Assembly: GCA_963750735.1 (NCBI GenBank)
Contig: CAVVRY010000019.1
Span: forward strand, 310,001-374,000
Direction: 5' to 3'
From: JANTGF01 sp963750735
GTDB lineage: Bacteria; Bacteroidota; Bacteroidia; Bacteroidales; VadinHA17
Length of the DNA stretch: 64,000 bases
The notes beneath the pieces are model-generated. The model saw only the letters and a list, made by a program, of their open reading frames with translations. It was not told the DNA's origin and ran no database searches. How positions within the stretch are numbered: position 1 is the stretch's first letter; each line of letters begins with the position of its first letter. A program made the translations under genes and the position numbers. Positions 9,077 to 18,144 of the stretch are shown here, one piece after another.

Positions 9077-9715
9077 TTACTTGATAATGCTCTTATTAAG
9101 AATATCAATAGCCTCAGGGCCTGAGTTAAATATAAGGTCGAGTATGCTCAAATTTTCAATGAACCCAAGTTTTTCCTCAAAAACCTGATGATAGGGGTAG
9201 GACTGGAAATCTTTGTCAGGAATATTTCTTTTTGGACGTATTGATTCTCGATAATCAATTACATTATCCATCTTATCTATTCGATTATAGGTCTCTGTAT
9301 TAACAATAGGCGTATCTATACTTAAGATTTTAAGAATTGCATTTGTGAGTTCATTATTAAAATCTATAAGGAATTTTGTTTTTTTTGCAAAGAATGGTTT
9401 GATTTCTTCTTCATAGAAATCAAAAAAAGGTGCTGATCGATATCCTGATTCAATAGCTCTCCAATGAACATCCTGCCATCTTTTATTGTAATCGATTTTC
9501 AACTCGTTTATTGAAGTTTTATGGAAACTTCCTCTTAATACCGGCACAGTTAGACTTAATGGTCCATTGGCTCCAGCAATAGTACAACGATTCCTGTACG
9601 TTTGTTTGATGAAATTTTCGTGATATTCAATTTCAATTGTTCCTGTCAATAGGAATTTTGTGAAATATTGAATTGTTCCAAAGTAGGCTGAGGAAAGAAG
9701 GATTTTTCTATCCAT
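9077..9715 (-). CDS. WbqC family protein
   Basis: 212-aa cytoplasmic protein of the WbqC-like family, often found near sugar-nucleotide or envelope genes but without an established reaction. Family hallmarks visible are the N-terminal SAYFGTIQYFTKFL, the RNRCTIAGANGPLSLTVPV segment and KRWQDVHWRAIESGYRSAPFF (positions ~85-105). It is the last gene of the run larC-larE-larB-wbqC, 20 nt after larB. In many Bacteroidota I know wbqC next to lepB and dapB. Here those genes are nearby (15.4-17.6 kb) but separated by the lar genes and two + strand redox genes. Confidence 0.85.
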   Translation of the reverse strand: MDRKILLSSAYFGTIQYFTKFLLTGTIEIEYHENFIKQTYRNRCTIAGANGPLSLTVPVLRGSFHKTSINELKIDYNKRWQDVHWRAIESGYRSAPFFDFYEEEIKPFFAKKTKFLIDFNNELTNAILKILSIDTPIVNTETYNRIDKMDNVIDYRESIRPKRNIPDKDFQSYPYHQVFEEKLGFIENLSILDLIFNSGPEAIDILNKSIIK

Positions 9716-9735
9716 TGAATGTCAATAGACTATTG

Positions 9736-10482
9736 TTATAATTTGTTGATCATGCTGGCAAAATATCCTGCGCCAAAACCATTATCGATGTTTACTACCG
9801 TTACTCCTCCGGCACAGCTTGTGAGCATTGCCAACAAGGCGGATACTCCCTGGAAATTAGCACCATAGCCAACACTTGTTGGGACTGCAATTATTGGTTT
9901 GTCAATTAATCCACCAACAATACTTGCAAGAGCACCTTCCATGCCCGCAACTACAATTACTACCCTTGATCGCTTTATCATATCGAGTTTATTCATTAGT
10001 CGATGGATTCCTGCAACGCCTACATCGAAAATTTTCTCGACCTTATTGCCAAGGAATTCTGCAGTTACTGCAGCCTCTGAAGCGACAGGAATATCAGATG
10101 TTCCAGCGGTAATTACACAAATAGAAGTTTTAGGTATAGTCAGTTTTTTTCTTTTAATGCTTATAATCCGGGCTTCCTTATGATACAAAGTATCTGGGTG
10201 AAGATCTTTAATTGCTTCAAAAACTTCAGGAACAGCCCGTGTAGCCATTATGTCCACGTCTTTTTCGAGCATAGCAGTAATGATGCCTCTTATTTGTTCA
10301 ATAGTTTTTCCCTGACAATAAATTATTTCAGGATATCCGGTCCGTAATTCCCGGTGGAAATCTATCTTGGCATATTCAAGTTCCTGAAAAGAAAAGTCTT
10401 TCAATTCAGAAAGTGCCTCCTCAGGGCTGATCTCCTGCTTTTTTACCTTTTCGAGAACGAATTTTATCTCTTGATTTGTCAT
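9736..10482 (-). CDS. larB: Nickel-pincer cofactor biosynthesis protein LarB
   Basis: 248 aa. LarB carboxylates and hydrolyses nicotinic acid adenine dinucleotide, the first step towards the nickel-pincer nucleotide (NPN) cofactor of lactate racemase-type enzymes. The N-terminal ~90 residues contain EEALSELKDF, RTGYPEIIYCQGKT. The C-terminal part has the AIR-carboxylase-like fold with ITAGTSDIPVASEA, VVAGMEGALASIVGGLID and PTSVGYGANFQGVSALLAML followed by NIDNGFGAGYFA. It lies 41 nt after larE. All parts of the family are present and the length is normal. Confidence 0.93.
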   Translation of the reverse strand: MTNQEIKFVLEKVKKQEISPEEALSELKDFSFQELEYAKIDFHRELRTGYPEIIYCQGKTIEQIRGIITAMLEKDVDIMATRAVPEVFEAIKDLHPDTLYHKEARIISIKRKKLTIPKTSICVITAGTSDIPVASEAAVTAEFLGNKVEKIFDVGVAGIHRLMNKLDMIKRSRVVIVVAGMEGALASIVGGLIDKPIIAVPTSVGYGANFQGVSALLAMLTSCAGGVTVVNIDNGFGAGYFASMINKL

Positions 10483-10523
10483 ATGTATACTTTTAACTCT
10501 AAAACCAAATTTAAATATGAAAA

Positions 10524-11327
10524 TTAACCCTTTTCTTTTACCAGATAACTTCCCATTCTGTAACCCTCCATATCTATTGAAACAAATTGATAGCCAAATT
10601 TCTTTAACATATCACTTACTTCATTGTATTCATTCAGCCTGAGAAGATCAGGAAGTTGTTCCTTTGGTATTTCGATTCTGGCAATACTTCCATGACTTCT
10701 TACTCTAACTGCCCTGAATCCTTTTTTCATTAAGAACGCTTCAGATTGCTCAATTCTTTGCAGTTCATCATCCTCAATTTGAGTATCATAGGGGATGCGT
10801 GTTAACAAACATGCATAGGCTGGTTTATCCCATGTTTTAAGATTAAGTTGCCTGGAAAACTCTCGTATTAGGCTCTTTCCAATTCCGGTTTCTAAAAGTG
10901 GACTTTTTATTTCAAGCTCCTTTAATGCTCTTCTTCCTGGCCGATAATCTCCAATATCGTCAAGATTCGTTCCATCAAGAACATATTGTATGTTTTCTTT
11001 TCTAGCCTCCTCGAGCAAACCAGTAAAAAGATGCTTTTTACATAAATAACACCTGTCTTTAGGGTTGTTTTTTATAGAATTGATAATTTCCGATTGGATT
11101 ATTCTATGCTTTACCCCAAGTGTCTCGCAAATTTCTACGGCTTCTTCTATTTCCCAGCGTGCAATATAGGGAGTATCGATGGTAATAGCCAAAAACTTCT
11201 CTTTTAGTGCAATTTGAGCAGCAGCTAATAAGAAAGTACTGTCTGTACCACCAGAATAGGCAATAATAGCAGAGTCAAGGGCCTCAAGATATTTAACTAA
11301 TTTTTCAAATTTTGGATGCTCAATCAT
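10524..11327 (-). CDS. larE: Sulfur transferase LarE (NPN cofactor synthesis)
   Basis: 267-aa ATP-pyrophosphatase-fold enzyme that installs sulfur into the NPN precursor. The PP-loop SGGTDS is at residues 25-30. CYLCKKHLF lies near the middle, and KPAYACLLTRIPYDTQI contains the Cys at the position that in characterised LarE sacrifices its sulfur (known from Lactobacillus plantarum; mapped here by eye). The start overlaps the end of larC by 8 nt, which points to translational coupling. Length is typical. Confidence 0.93.
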   Translation of the reverse strand: MIEHPKFEKLVKYLEALDSAIIAYSGGTDSTFLLAAAQIALKEKFLAITIDTPYIARWEIEEAVEICETLGVKHRIIQSEIINSIKNNPKDRCYLCKKHLFTGLLEEARKENIQYVLDGTNLDDIGDYRPGRRALKELEIKSPLLETGIGKSLIREFSRQLNLKTWDKPAYACLLTRIPYDTQIEDDELQRIEQSEAFLMKKGFRAVRVRSHGSIARIEIPKEQLPDLLRLNEYNEVSDMLKKFGYQFVSIDMEGYRMGSYLVKEKG

Positions 11328-12525
11328 TTTTAACCTCCTTATTCAAAGCTGCTTCAATTTCCAACACTATTTGAGAAATCGGCTCACCAGATTCAATCGA
11401 TATCTTTTTACAATCATCGTATTCGGGCTTTTCCCTGATTATTTTACCATTAACATAGGAAGTTTTTATTCTGACATCGCCATATTTAGTTTGCAGTTTC
11501 CATGCTTTTCTATCAAGCATAGTTTTTTCAACCGGGAAAGTCCTCAGGCCCAGGCTGGTAGTTTCAGTAAGAAGTATATTCTTTAATTCATTTAAATGGT
11601 CCTTATCACATAATACAGTTAATTTAACCCCTGGCCTGGTCTTTTTCATGAGAATATTTGTCAAGAAAACATCATGAGCACCAGCCTGGAAAAGTTTTTC
11701 CATAATCAAATCATACCATTCAGGATTCATATCATCAATATTGCATTCAATAAGCCATGCAGTTTGTTTTTGAAAATCTGAATCATTGATTCCCTGAACT
11801 TCTCCCTGAAACACCCTCAGTAGGTTTGGAACTTTTGAAATTTTATGGCCAACACCATACCCTGTTTTTCGTGCAGTAATATTGATGTTATCAGCAAATT
11901 CGTCAACTAAGGTTGCAAGAATTGCTGCTCCTGTTGGAGTAGTGGTCTCAAATTCTGCACCACCGAGATGAGTTGGAATATCTTTAAGTATCTCAGCAGT
12001 AGCTGGAGCAGGAACAGGTATAATACCATGTTCACTTTTTACCATTCCTCCACCCAATTCAATTGTACCACAGTAAACCCTTGAAGGCTTTAAGTAGGTG
12101 TAACATATAGCAGCACCAACGATATCAACAATCGAATCAATAGCACCCACCTCATGAAAGTGAACCTTTTCAATGGGCATTTCGTGGATTTTTCCTTCTG
12201 CAACTGCTATTTTATGAAATATTTTTTTACTTATATCTTTGGTTTTTTGCGGTAATGAACTTGAATCAATAATATGATTAACATCAGTTAAATGCCTGTG
12301 ATGATGTTCGTCTTTTGTTAATTCAACATCAACCCGTGTTCCGAATATACCATTCCTTGATTCTCGGGAAATTTTTAACTCATAACCTTCCAAATTGAGC
12401 TTACGTAGCTCAGCCTTTAAATGGTCATTGGGAACACCCAGGTCTATCATTGCTGCCAAGTTCATGTCACCACTTATACCTGAAAAACAATTGTAATAAA
12501 TGGCTATATTGGAATCACTCATCAT
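11320..12525 (-). CDS. larC: Nickel insertion protein LarC
   Basis: 401-aa CTP-dependent nickel insertase that completes the NPN cofactor. Visible family parts: CFSGISGDMNLAAMIDLG at the N terminus, a His-rich stretch (DEHHHRHL, residues ~73-80), HFHEVGAIDSIVDIVGAA, GAILATLVDEF, and in the C-terminal part the CNIDDMNPEWYDLIMEKLF and MKKTRPGVKLTVLC segments. In L. plantarum LarC is made from two reading frames by programmed frameshifting; here it is one continuous frame. It is the first gene of the lar-wbqC run. The gene starts MM, so the ATG could be at 12525 or 12522. Confidence 0.93.
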   Translation of the reverse strand: MMSDSNIAIYYNCFSGISGDMNLAAMIDLGVPNDHLKAELRKLNLEGYELKISRESRNGIFGTRVDVELTKDEHHHRHLTDVNHIIDSSSLPQKTKDISKKIFHKIAVAEGKIHEMPIEKVHFHEVGAIDSIVDIVGAAICYTYLKPSRVYCGTIELGGGMVKSEHGIIPVPAPATAEILKDIPTHLGGAEFETTTPTGAAILATLVDEFADNINITARKTGYGVGHKISKVPNLLRVFQGEVQGINDSDFQKQTAWLIECNIDDMNPEWYDLIMEKLFQAGAHDVFLTNILMKKTRPGVKLTVLCDKDHLNELKNILLTETTSLGLRTFPVEKTMLDRKAWKLQTKYGDVRIKTSYVNGKIIREKPEYDDCKKISIESGEPISQIVLEIEAALNKEVKND

Positions 12526-12691
12526 TCATATTATTTTGGTCAATAAAGATAGTTTTTTTAGATTATTAGAAATCAATTTTTGCTTGATTTTACCAGAGGA
12601 GATAATCAAAATGACTAATAAGCAGAGAGTTGTGAGATAATAATTAATTTAGAATATTTTTAAATACTTCAAAGAATTAATCAAATACTTA

Positions 12692-12699
12692 TAAATTTG
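12692..12699 (+). promoter_or_regulatory. Possible Bacteroidota -7 element for the DUF362 gene
   Basis: TAAATTTG matches the Bacteroidota -7 consensus TAnnTTTG and lies ~50 nt before the ATG at 12750. I see no clear -33 TTTG partner at the usual distance, so this is tentative. Confidence 0.3.
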
Positions 12700-12749
12700 G
12701 GATAAATAATGTATTTTTCGGCATATATAGAAAATTAAATATCAAAACT

Positions 12750-13673
12750 ATGAAACGTAGAGAGTTTGTAAGGAAGTCAATTAGTGCCGGGGTCGTTACA
12801 GGAGCTGCTTTGGGTATGAGTGGAATGAATAATATCTGGGCAGCAAATTCTCCAGTACCGGATGCATTTGACCTGGTAGCCGTTAAGGGTGGCGAACCGG
12901 ATGTGATGTTTGATTTAGCCATTAAAGCTATGGGTGGAATGGGTCAGTTTGTTGGAAAAAACCAGACTGTTGTAGTAAAACCCAATATAGGATGGGACAG
13001 GCTTCCTGAAAGGGCTGCAAATACTAACCCAATACTTATTAAGCAGATTATAAAACATTGTTTTGATGCAGGCGCCAAAGATGTTTACGTTTTTGATCAT
13101 ACCTGTGATAATTGGACAAAATGTTATAAAACCAGTGGAATTGAAAAATATGTAAAAGATGCAGGTGGAAAAATGGTACCTGGAAATACAGAAAACTATT
13201 ATCAGGAGGTTTCAATACCTGGAGGAAAGAAGCTACTAACCGCAAAGGTGCACGAACTGATTCTTGAGTCTGATGTGTATATTAATGTTCCGGTGTTAAA
13301 GAATCATTCCTCCACAAAGCTTAGCCTTGCAATGAAGAACCTGATGGGAGTGGTATGGGATAGGAGATACTGGCATAAGAATGACCTTCATCAGTGTATT
13401 GCTGACTTTGCCTCTTATCAGCGTAAGCCTGATTTAAATATTATTGATGCTTATAATGCTATGATGAAAAACGGCCCACAAGGAGTTTCGAAAGCTGATG
13501 TTCTCAATATGAAATCTCAACTGGTTAGTACTGATATGGTTGCTATTGATGCAGCTGCAGCAAAACTTTTTGGAATGGAACCAGAAACTGTGCCTTTTAT
13601 TCGCATTGCTGATGAAATGAATCTGGGTACTATGGATCTAAGTCAGCTTTCAATTAAAAGAATAAAAGTATAG
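12750..13673 (+). CDS. Tat-exported DUF362 protein
   Basis: 307 aa. The N terminus MKRREFVRK followed by a hydrophobic stretch and IWAAN fits a twin-arginine (Tat) signal, so the protein probably folds with a cofactor before export. The body has DUF362 features: VVVKPNIGWDR, an NPILIKQIIKHCFDAGAKDVYVFDHT segment, INVPVLKNHSSTKLSLAMKNLMG and NIIDAYNAMMKNGPQG. It has no ferredoxin cysteines of its own. The next gene starts 5 nt later and is a membrane polyferredoxin, so the two probably act together in electron transfer at the membrane. The substrate is unknown. Confidence 0.85.
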   Translation: MKRREFVRKSISAGVVTGAALGMSGMNNIWAANSPVPDAFDLVAVKGGEPDVMFDLAIKAMGGMGQFVGKNQTVVVKPNIGWDRLPERAANTNPILIKQIIKHCFDAGAKDVYVFDHTCDNWTKCYKTSGIEKYVKDAGGKMVPGNTENYYQEVSIPGGKKLLTAKVHELILESDVYINVPVLKNHSSTKLSLAMKNLMGVVWDRRYWHKNDLHQCIADFASYQRKPDLNIIDAYNAMMKNGPQGVSKADVLNMKSQLVSTDMVAIDAAAAKLFGMEPETVPFIRIADEMNLGTMDLSQLSIKRIKV

Positions 13674-13678
13674 CTATA

Positions 13679-15325
13679 GTGAGCACCTCCATATTAAGGA
13701 AGATAAGGATTGTAATATCTTTGATCTTTTTTATTGCCTTTTCATTTATTTTCTTAGATTTCAGAAGGATAATTCCAGAGGATATTATTAATGGAATTAC
13801 CTGGTTGCAATTTATCCCCTCTATTCTGAAGTTTATTAATGTCCTTTCAATCAGTGCAGTTGGTTTCCTGGTTGTAATTGTTCTTACTCTTTTATTTGGG
13901 AGGGTTTACTGCTCATCTGTTTGTCCTCTTGGCATTTTTCAGGATATTATTATTTGGTTTTCGAAAAAATTTAAGAAAAAAAGGAAACGCTATTTTAAAT
14001 TTTCAGAACCCCATAACAAATTGCGATATGGACTACTGATTTTATCTGTCCTAGCCTTCATTTTTGGCATTATCACTTTTATTAACCTGCTTGATCCCTA
14101 TAGTAATTTTGGTAGAATATTTACTTTTTTTGTTAAACCAGTAATAATTTTAGTAAATAACCTTTTAGCCGCCATATTAGGAAAGGTGAAAATCTATACC
14201 TTATTTCCGGTTGAAATAAAACTAATCCCTGCAATAATATTTCTATTACAATTTATTATTCTGGGAGTTGTAGTTTGGATGTCAGCTATACATGGGAGGC
14301 TATTTTGCAATACTATTTGTCCGGTTGGTACTTTCCTGGGATTTCTTTCAAAATTTTCACTTTTCCGCATTAGGATTGATCATAGTACATGTACTTCCTG
14401 CGGTTTGTGTGGTATGGTATGTAAAGCTTCCTGCCTAAGTACAAAGGATCAAAAACTTGATGTTAGCAGGTGTATATCCTGTTTTAATTGCCTTACAGTT
14501 TGTTCTTCAAATTCTGTGCTTTATTCTGCACGAAAAACTGCTCCTTTAAAGGTGGAAGAAATTAAGATTGATGATATCGGTAAAACAGATATTGGAAAAA
14601 GAAAATTTGTATTCGGGACTATAGCCTTTACATTCGGAATGATGGGGATTAGCAGAGCGCAGGATCAGGCTAAGGCTCAGACTCAGACTCAGACTCAGAA
14701 CCAGGATACAATTAGTAAAGTTATTCCAAAAAACGCAAAACCAACAGAGATAAAGGAGGCCAGGGAGTTTCCGGTATGTCCACCCGGTGGAACCAGTATA
14801 GAATTATATAACAATAGGTGTACAGCTTGTAATTTATGTGTGAATGCCTGTCCCAATGATGTGTTGCAACCTGCCTTTCTAGAGTATGGCCTGGTTGGCC
14901 TCATGCAACCACGGATGGATTATTGGATAGGCTTTTGTAACTTTGAGTGTACTCGTTGTTTAGATGTTTGCCCTACAGGTGCTCTTTTGCCTGTTGAAAT
15001 TGAAACGAAGAAACTAACACAACTGGGGATTGCAAAATTCATAAAAGAAAATTGCATCGTCCATACCGACAAAACTGATTGTGGAGCTTGCTCGGAACAC
15101 TGTCCAACAAAGGCTGTAAAAATGGTTCCTTATGAAGAAAAAGGATTGGTAATTCCAGAGGTGGAAGATAAGATTTGTATTGGATGTGGAGCATGCGAAT
15201 TTGCCTGTCCGACCACTCCTTATAAAGCTATTTTCATAAATGGTAATTATGAGCATAAATTGGCTGAAAAACCCAAAGAGGAGGAAATTGTTATGCCAAC
15301 CAGTGAAGAGGATTTTCCTTTTTAA
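13679..15325 (+). CDS. NapH-NapG-like fused membrane polyferredoxin
   Basis: 548 aa, starting at a GTG 5 nt after the DUF362 gene. Residues ~1-225 hold several membrane helices and two NapH/CcoG-like CxxxCP motifs (CSSVCPLGIFQD, CNTICPVGTF). Two 4Fe-4S clusters follow (CTSCGLCGMVCKASC, CISCFNCLTVC). Near residue 300, KRKFVFGTIAFTFGMMGISRA resembles an internal Tat-like or membrane segment. The C-terminal third is a NapG/ferredoxin-like array (CTACNLCVNACPNDVL, CTRCLDVCPTGAL, CGACSEHCPTKAV, CIGCGACEFACP). It looks like NapH and NapG fused into one chain, a likely electron conduit from quinol or cytoplasmic donors to an exported partner. Confidence 0.85.
   Translation: MSTSILRKIRIVISLIFFIAFSFIFLDFRRIIPEDIINGITWLQFIPSILKFINVLSISAVGFLVVIVLTLLFGRVYCSSVCPLGIFQDIIIWFSKKFKKKRKRYFKFSEPHNKLRYGLLILSVLAFIFGIITFINLLDPYSNFGRIFTFFVKPVIILVNNLLAAILGKVKIYTLFPVEIKLIPAIIFLLQFIILGVVVWMSAIHGRLFCNTICPVGTFLGFLSKFSLFRIRIDHSTCTSCGLCGMVCKASCLSTKDQKLDVSRCISCFNCLTVCSSNSVLYSARKTAPLKVEEIKIDDIGKTDIGKRKFVFGTIAFTFGMMGISRAQDQAKAQTQTQTQNQDTISKVIPKNAKPTEIKEAREFPVCPPGGTSIELYNNRCTACNLCVNACPNDVLQPAFLEYGLVGLMQPRMDYWIGFCNFECTRCLDVCPTGALLPVEIETKKLTQLGIAKFIKENCIVHTDKTDCGACSEHCPTKAVKMVPYEEKGLVIPEVEDKICIGCGACEFACPTTPYKAIFINGNYEHKLAEKPKEEEIVMPTSEEDFPF
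14676..14699 (+). repeat. Hexanucleotide repeat (CTCAGA)4 inside the polyferredoxin gene
   Basis: Four exact copies of CTCAGA encode the QTQTQTQ linker between the internal hydrophobic segment and the C-terminal ferredoxin part. Gain or loss of a unit would keep the frame and change only linker length. Confidence 0.8.
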
Positions 15326-15399
15326 GAAAATTCCATGATTTTTTGAAAGATGTAATAAGAAAGAATAACTGCTGAATTAATGCAAAAAAGGTAAAGGGA

Positions 15400-16782
15400 T
15401 TACTGAATCTTCATGAACATCCTTTTAAACCTTATCTTGCTTAAGAATTTCTTTTCTTTATCGAGGGACAACCACACATATTTTGGTTTTCCAACTATGT
15501 GATCTTCTGGAACAAATCCCCAAAACCGGGAATCAGCTGAGTCATGCCTGTTATCTCCCATCATCCAGTAATAATTCATTTTAAAGGTGTACTCATTCAC
15601 TTCTTTATCGTTTACTATGATTTTGCCATCTTTCACAGTAAGAGTATTCCCCTCATAAGCCTCAATAATTCGTTTGTATTTCGAGATATTTGAGGTATCT
15701 AATTTAATAGTTACTCCTTTTTTAGGTATCCACAATGGTCCAAAATTATCTTCATTCCATGCGTATCTTTCATCATGAGGAAAAACACTGTATGAATACT
15801 CTACAGGTCTTATAATCTTTTCAATATTTTGAACATTCTTGAAACCGGAAATCTTCTTCACCATACCATCAGTAAGGGTCATTACATATTGCGAGAGTCC
15901 AACAGTATACACATCACTTTTATAAATACCCATCTTCTCAAGTGTTTTTGGATTTAACCGTGCACCATCCGTATAAACAAAGTATCTGTATTGTCTTCCT
16001 GATTCCTCTTGCTGTGCAATTCCATTTACAAAAATCTGCCCCTCAATAATTTTAAGTGTATCTCCATATTTTGCAACACAGCGCTTTATATAATTATCTC
16101 TTTTATCAACGGGTCTCTCCACAATGTCATACATAGTACGCACTTGCTGCCTGCCTTCCGCATAATATTCGGGGTCTGTTTTTAATTCGCGATTCAAACG
16201 TATGTCTCTATTTTTAAATTCTTCAGCCATTTCACGTATTACACTATAGTAACTTCTGGTTGATTGCTGAAGAACAACTGTATCACCAGCAGGGAAATTG
16301 AAAACAACAATGTCATCATTTTTGATTGAAGTTGTACCCTTCAGCCTTTTATACGGCCATTTTACCCATTCAACAAATGATTTTGTTTTTATAATTGGTA
16401 AAGTATGTTGAGTAAACGGAAATGAAATAGGTGTATTTGGTATCCTGGGGCCATATGCCACTTTACTTACAAATAAATGATCACCGATAAGCAATGACTT
16501 CTCCATTGACCCGGTTGGGATTTTGAAGTTTTGAAAGAAGAAGATATTTATGAAAGTGACGGCTATAACGGCAAAAATAAGTGCATCAAGCCATTCAACA
16601 AATGTGCTGTTTTTTTCATTTCTCTTTTTCCAGAAAGCCCAATTGACTTTTTTAGTTACATAAATGTCAAAAATTATAGCGAGACCTATAAGCAGCCAGA
16701 ACTTTCCAACCCAGATTACCCATAGGGTATATGCCAAAGCAGCTATTGCAAATTTGAAGTACTTATTTCTTAAAATTTCCAT
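15400..16782 (-). CDS. lepB: Signal peptidase I
   Basis: Membrane protease that removes signal peptides from exported proteins. The frame is open from a TTG at 16818, but the ATG at 16782 (MEILRNKYFKFAIAALAY) gives the usual Bacteroidota N terminus and is chosen (460 aa). Two hydrophobic segments lead into a third before the catalytic Ser in IPTGSMEKSLLIGD. The catalytic Lys region is NYIKRCVAKYGDTLKI, and the GDNRHDSADSRFWGFVP box is near the C terminus. The protein is longer than the enterobacterial enzyme because of a large insertion between the Ser and Lys boxes, normal for this phylum. It lies 99 nt after dapB. Confidence 0.93.
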   Translation of the reverse strand: MEILRNKYFKFAIAALAYTLWVIWVGKFWLLIGLAIIFDIYVTKKVNWAFWKKRNEKNSTFVEWLDALIFAVIAVTFINIFFFQNFKIPTGSMEKSLLIGDHLFVSKVAYGPRIPNTPISFPFTQHTLPIIKTKSFVEWVKWPYKRLKGTTSIKNDDIVVFNFPAGDTVVLQQSTRSYYSVIREMAEEFKNRDIRLNRELKTDPEYYAEGRQQVRTMYDIVERPVDKRDNYIKRCVAKYGDTLKIIEGQIFVNGIAQQEESGRQYRYFVYTDGARLNPKTLEKMGIYKSDVYTVGLSQYVMTLTDGMVKKISGFKNVQNIEKIIRPVEYSYSVFPHDERYAWNEDNFGPLWIPKKGVTIKLDTSNISKYKRIIEAYEGNTLTVKDGKIIVNDKEVNEYTFKMNYYWMMGDNRHDSADSRFWGFVPEDHIVGKPKYVWLSLDKEKKFLSKIRFKRMFMKIQ

Positions 16783-16881
16783 TTGTTTAATTGTTGCGTT
16801 TGATACAATCCGTCGCAAATGTAATGTTTTGCATACTGATATTATTGCTTAAATACTCTTTTTTTAACATTTATTAATACT

Positions 16882-17604
16882 TTATGACCCAAGTAGATCA
16901 CCCATATTATATACGCCCTTTTTATCCACAATAAATTCTGCTGCTAGCACAGCACCCAGAGCAAATCCTTTCCTGTTTTTTGCAGTATGAACAATTTCTA
17001 TGCTATCCTCTTCTGACTCCCAATGAATTTTATGCGTCCCGGGAACTTGGTCTTCACGATGACTAATGATAGGAATTTCATCAACATTAATTATTTCGGA
17101 GGGATCAACTACCCATTTGTTTTTATTTTCATGAATTTCAATTAAATCGTCTGCCAGGGCAATGGCAGTTCCACTTGGGGAATCTTTTTTTTGGATGTGA
17201 TGAATTTCCTCCATTGTTACATTATAATCATGGAGTTTATTCATCCATTTTGCCAGGTATTTATTCAAGTTGAAAAAAACATTTACACCTAAACTATAAT
17301 TTGGTGCATAGAAAAATGTCTGGTTATTAGTAAGGCACTCCTTTTCTATCTTGTCAAAATCAGAAAGCCAGCCAGTAGTTCCAGAAACTACCGGAATATT
17401 GGCCTTAAAACATTGCATAATATTTGAATAGGCTGATAAAGGTACTGTAAACTCAATAGCAACATCTGAATCCATCAATTCTTGTGGAGTAAATTCATTT
17501 TGATTGTGTTCATCAAAAATTTTTGAGATTTCATGTCCCCTTTTTAAGGCAATATTTTCAATCTCATGACCCATTCGTCCGTACCCTATTAAAGCAACTT
17601 TCAT
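16882..17604 (-). CDS. dapB: 4-hydroxy-tetrahydrodipicolinate reductase
   Basis: 240-aa NAD(P)H-dependent enzyme of lysine and diaminopimelate synthesis. The nucleotide-binding GYGRMGHEI is at residues 7-15, the GTTGW loop follows near residue 75, and the catalytic region reads EEIHHIQKKDSPSGTAIALAD. In typical DapB this is E-x-HHxxKxDxPSGTA. The length is on the short side but complete for Bacteroidota. lepB follows downstream, so co-transcription is likely. Confidence 0.95.
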   Translation of the reverse strand: MKVALIGYGRMGHEIENIALKRGHEISKIFDEHNQNEFTPQELMDSDVAIEFTVPLSAYSNIMQCFKANIPVVSGTTGWLSDFDKIEKECLTNNQTFFYAPNYSLGVNVFFNLNKYLAKWMNKLHDYNVTMEEIHHIQKKDSPSGTAIALADDLIEIHENKNKWVVDPSEIINVDEIPIISHREDQVPGTHKIHWESEEDSIEIVHTAKNRKGFALGAVLAAEFIVDKKGVYNMGDLLGS

Positions 17605-17655
17605 TATCAGTGTATTTTTTTGCTAAGTTTTGTTTGATATTGACTTTTTAAAGAT

Positions 17656-17680
17656 AAAAAAAGGGAAGCATTTGCCTCCC
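17656..17680 (-). terminator. Terminator of the thrS-infC-rpmI-rplT operon
   Basis: On the minus strand GGGAGGC pairs with GCTTCCC (one wobble) across an AAAT loop, followed by seven T. It lies 22 nt past the rplT stop. Confidence 0.85.
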
Positions 17681-17702
17681 TCAGAATACTAATATAGTAG
17701 AA

Positions 17703-18047
17703 TTACTTAACCTTATTCACCACAGCTTCAAAAGCATCGGGATGATTCATAGCCAGGTCGGCTAAAGTTTTCCGGCTTAATTCAATATTGTTTTGTTTGA
17801 GTTTACCAATAAACTCTGAATATGACATGTCATATTTTCTAACGCCAGCATTGATTCTCTGAATCCATAACGCTCTGAAATTCCTTTTTTTGGTTTTCCT
17901 GTCACGATACGCATACTGAAGTCCTTTTTCAAGAGCATTTACAGCGACTGTGTATACATTTTTCCGGCGACCAAAATAACCTTTTGTTTGTTTAAGAACT
18001 TTTTTTCTTCTTCTTTTAGATGCTACCGTATTTACTGATCTTGGCAT
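17703..18047 (-). CDS. rplT: 50S ribosomal protein L20
   Basis: 114-aa ribosomal protein that binds 23S rRNA early in assembly. The sequence PRSVNTVASKRRRKKVLK, YRDRKTKKRNFRALWIQRIN and ELSRKTLADLA matches L20 throughout, and the length is normal. It is the last gene of the conserved thrS-infC-rpmI-rplT cluster, 97 nt after rpmI. Confidence 0.97.
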   Translation of the reverse strand: MPRSVNTVASKRRRKKVLKQTKGYFGRRKNVYTVAVNALEKGLQYAYRDRKTKKRNFRALWIQRINAGVRKYDMSYSEFIGKLKQNNIELSRKTLADLAMNHPDAFEAVVNKVK

Positions 18048-18144
18048 AATTTTTTACCTTTTTGAATGGTTAGCGGTCTGTTTTATTAACAAACTCTTTC
18101 GGCTAATTCACTCTGTTTAAACATTCGATTAATTAAAGTTCTTC

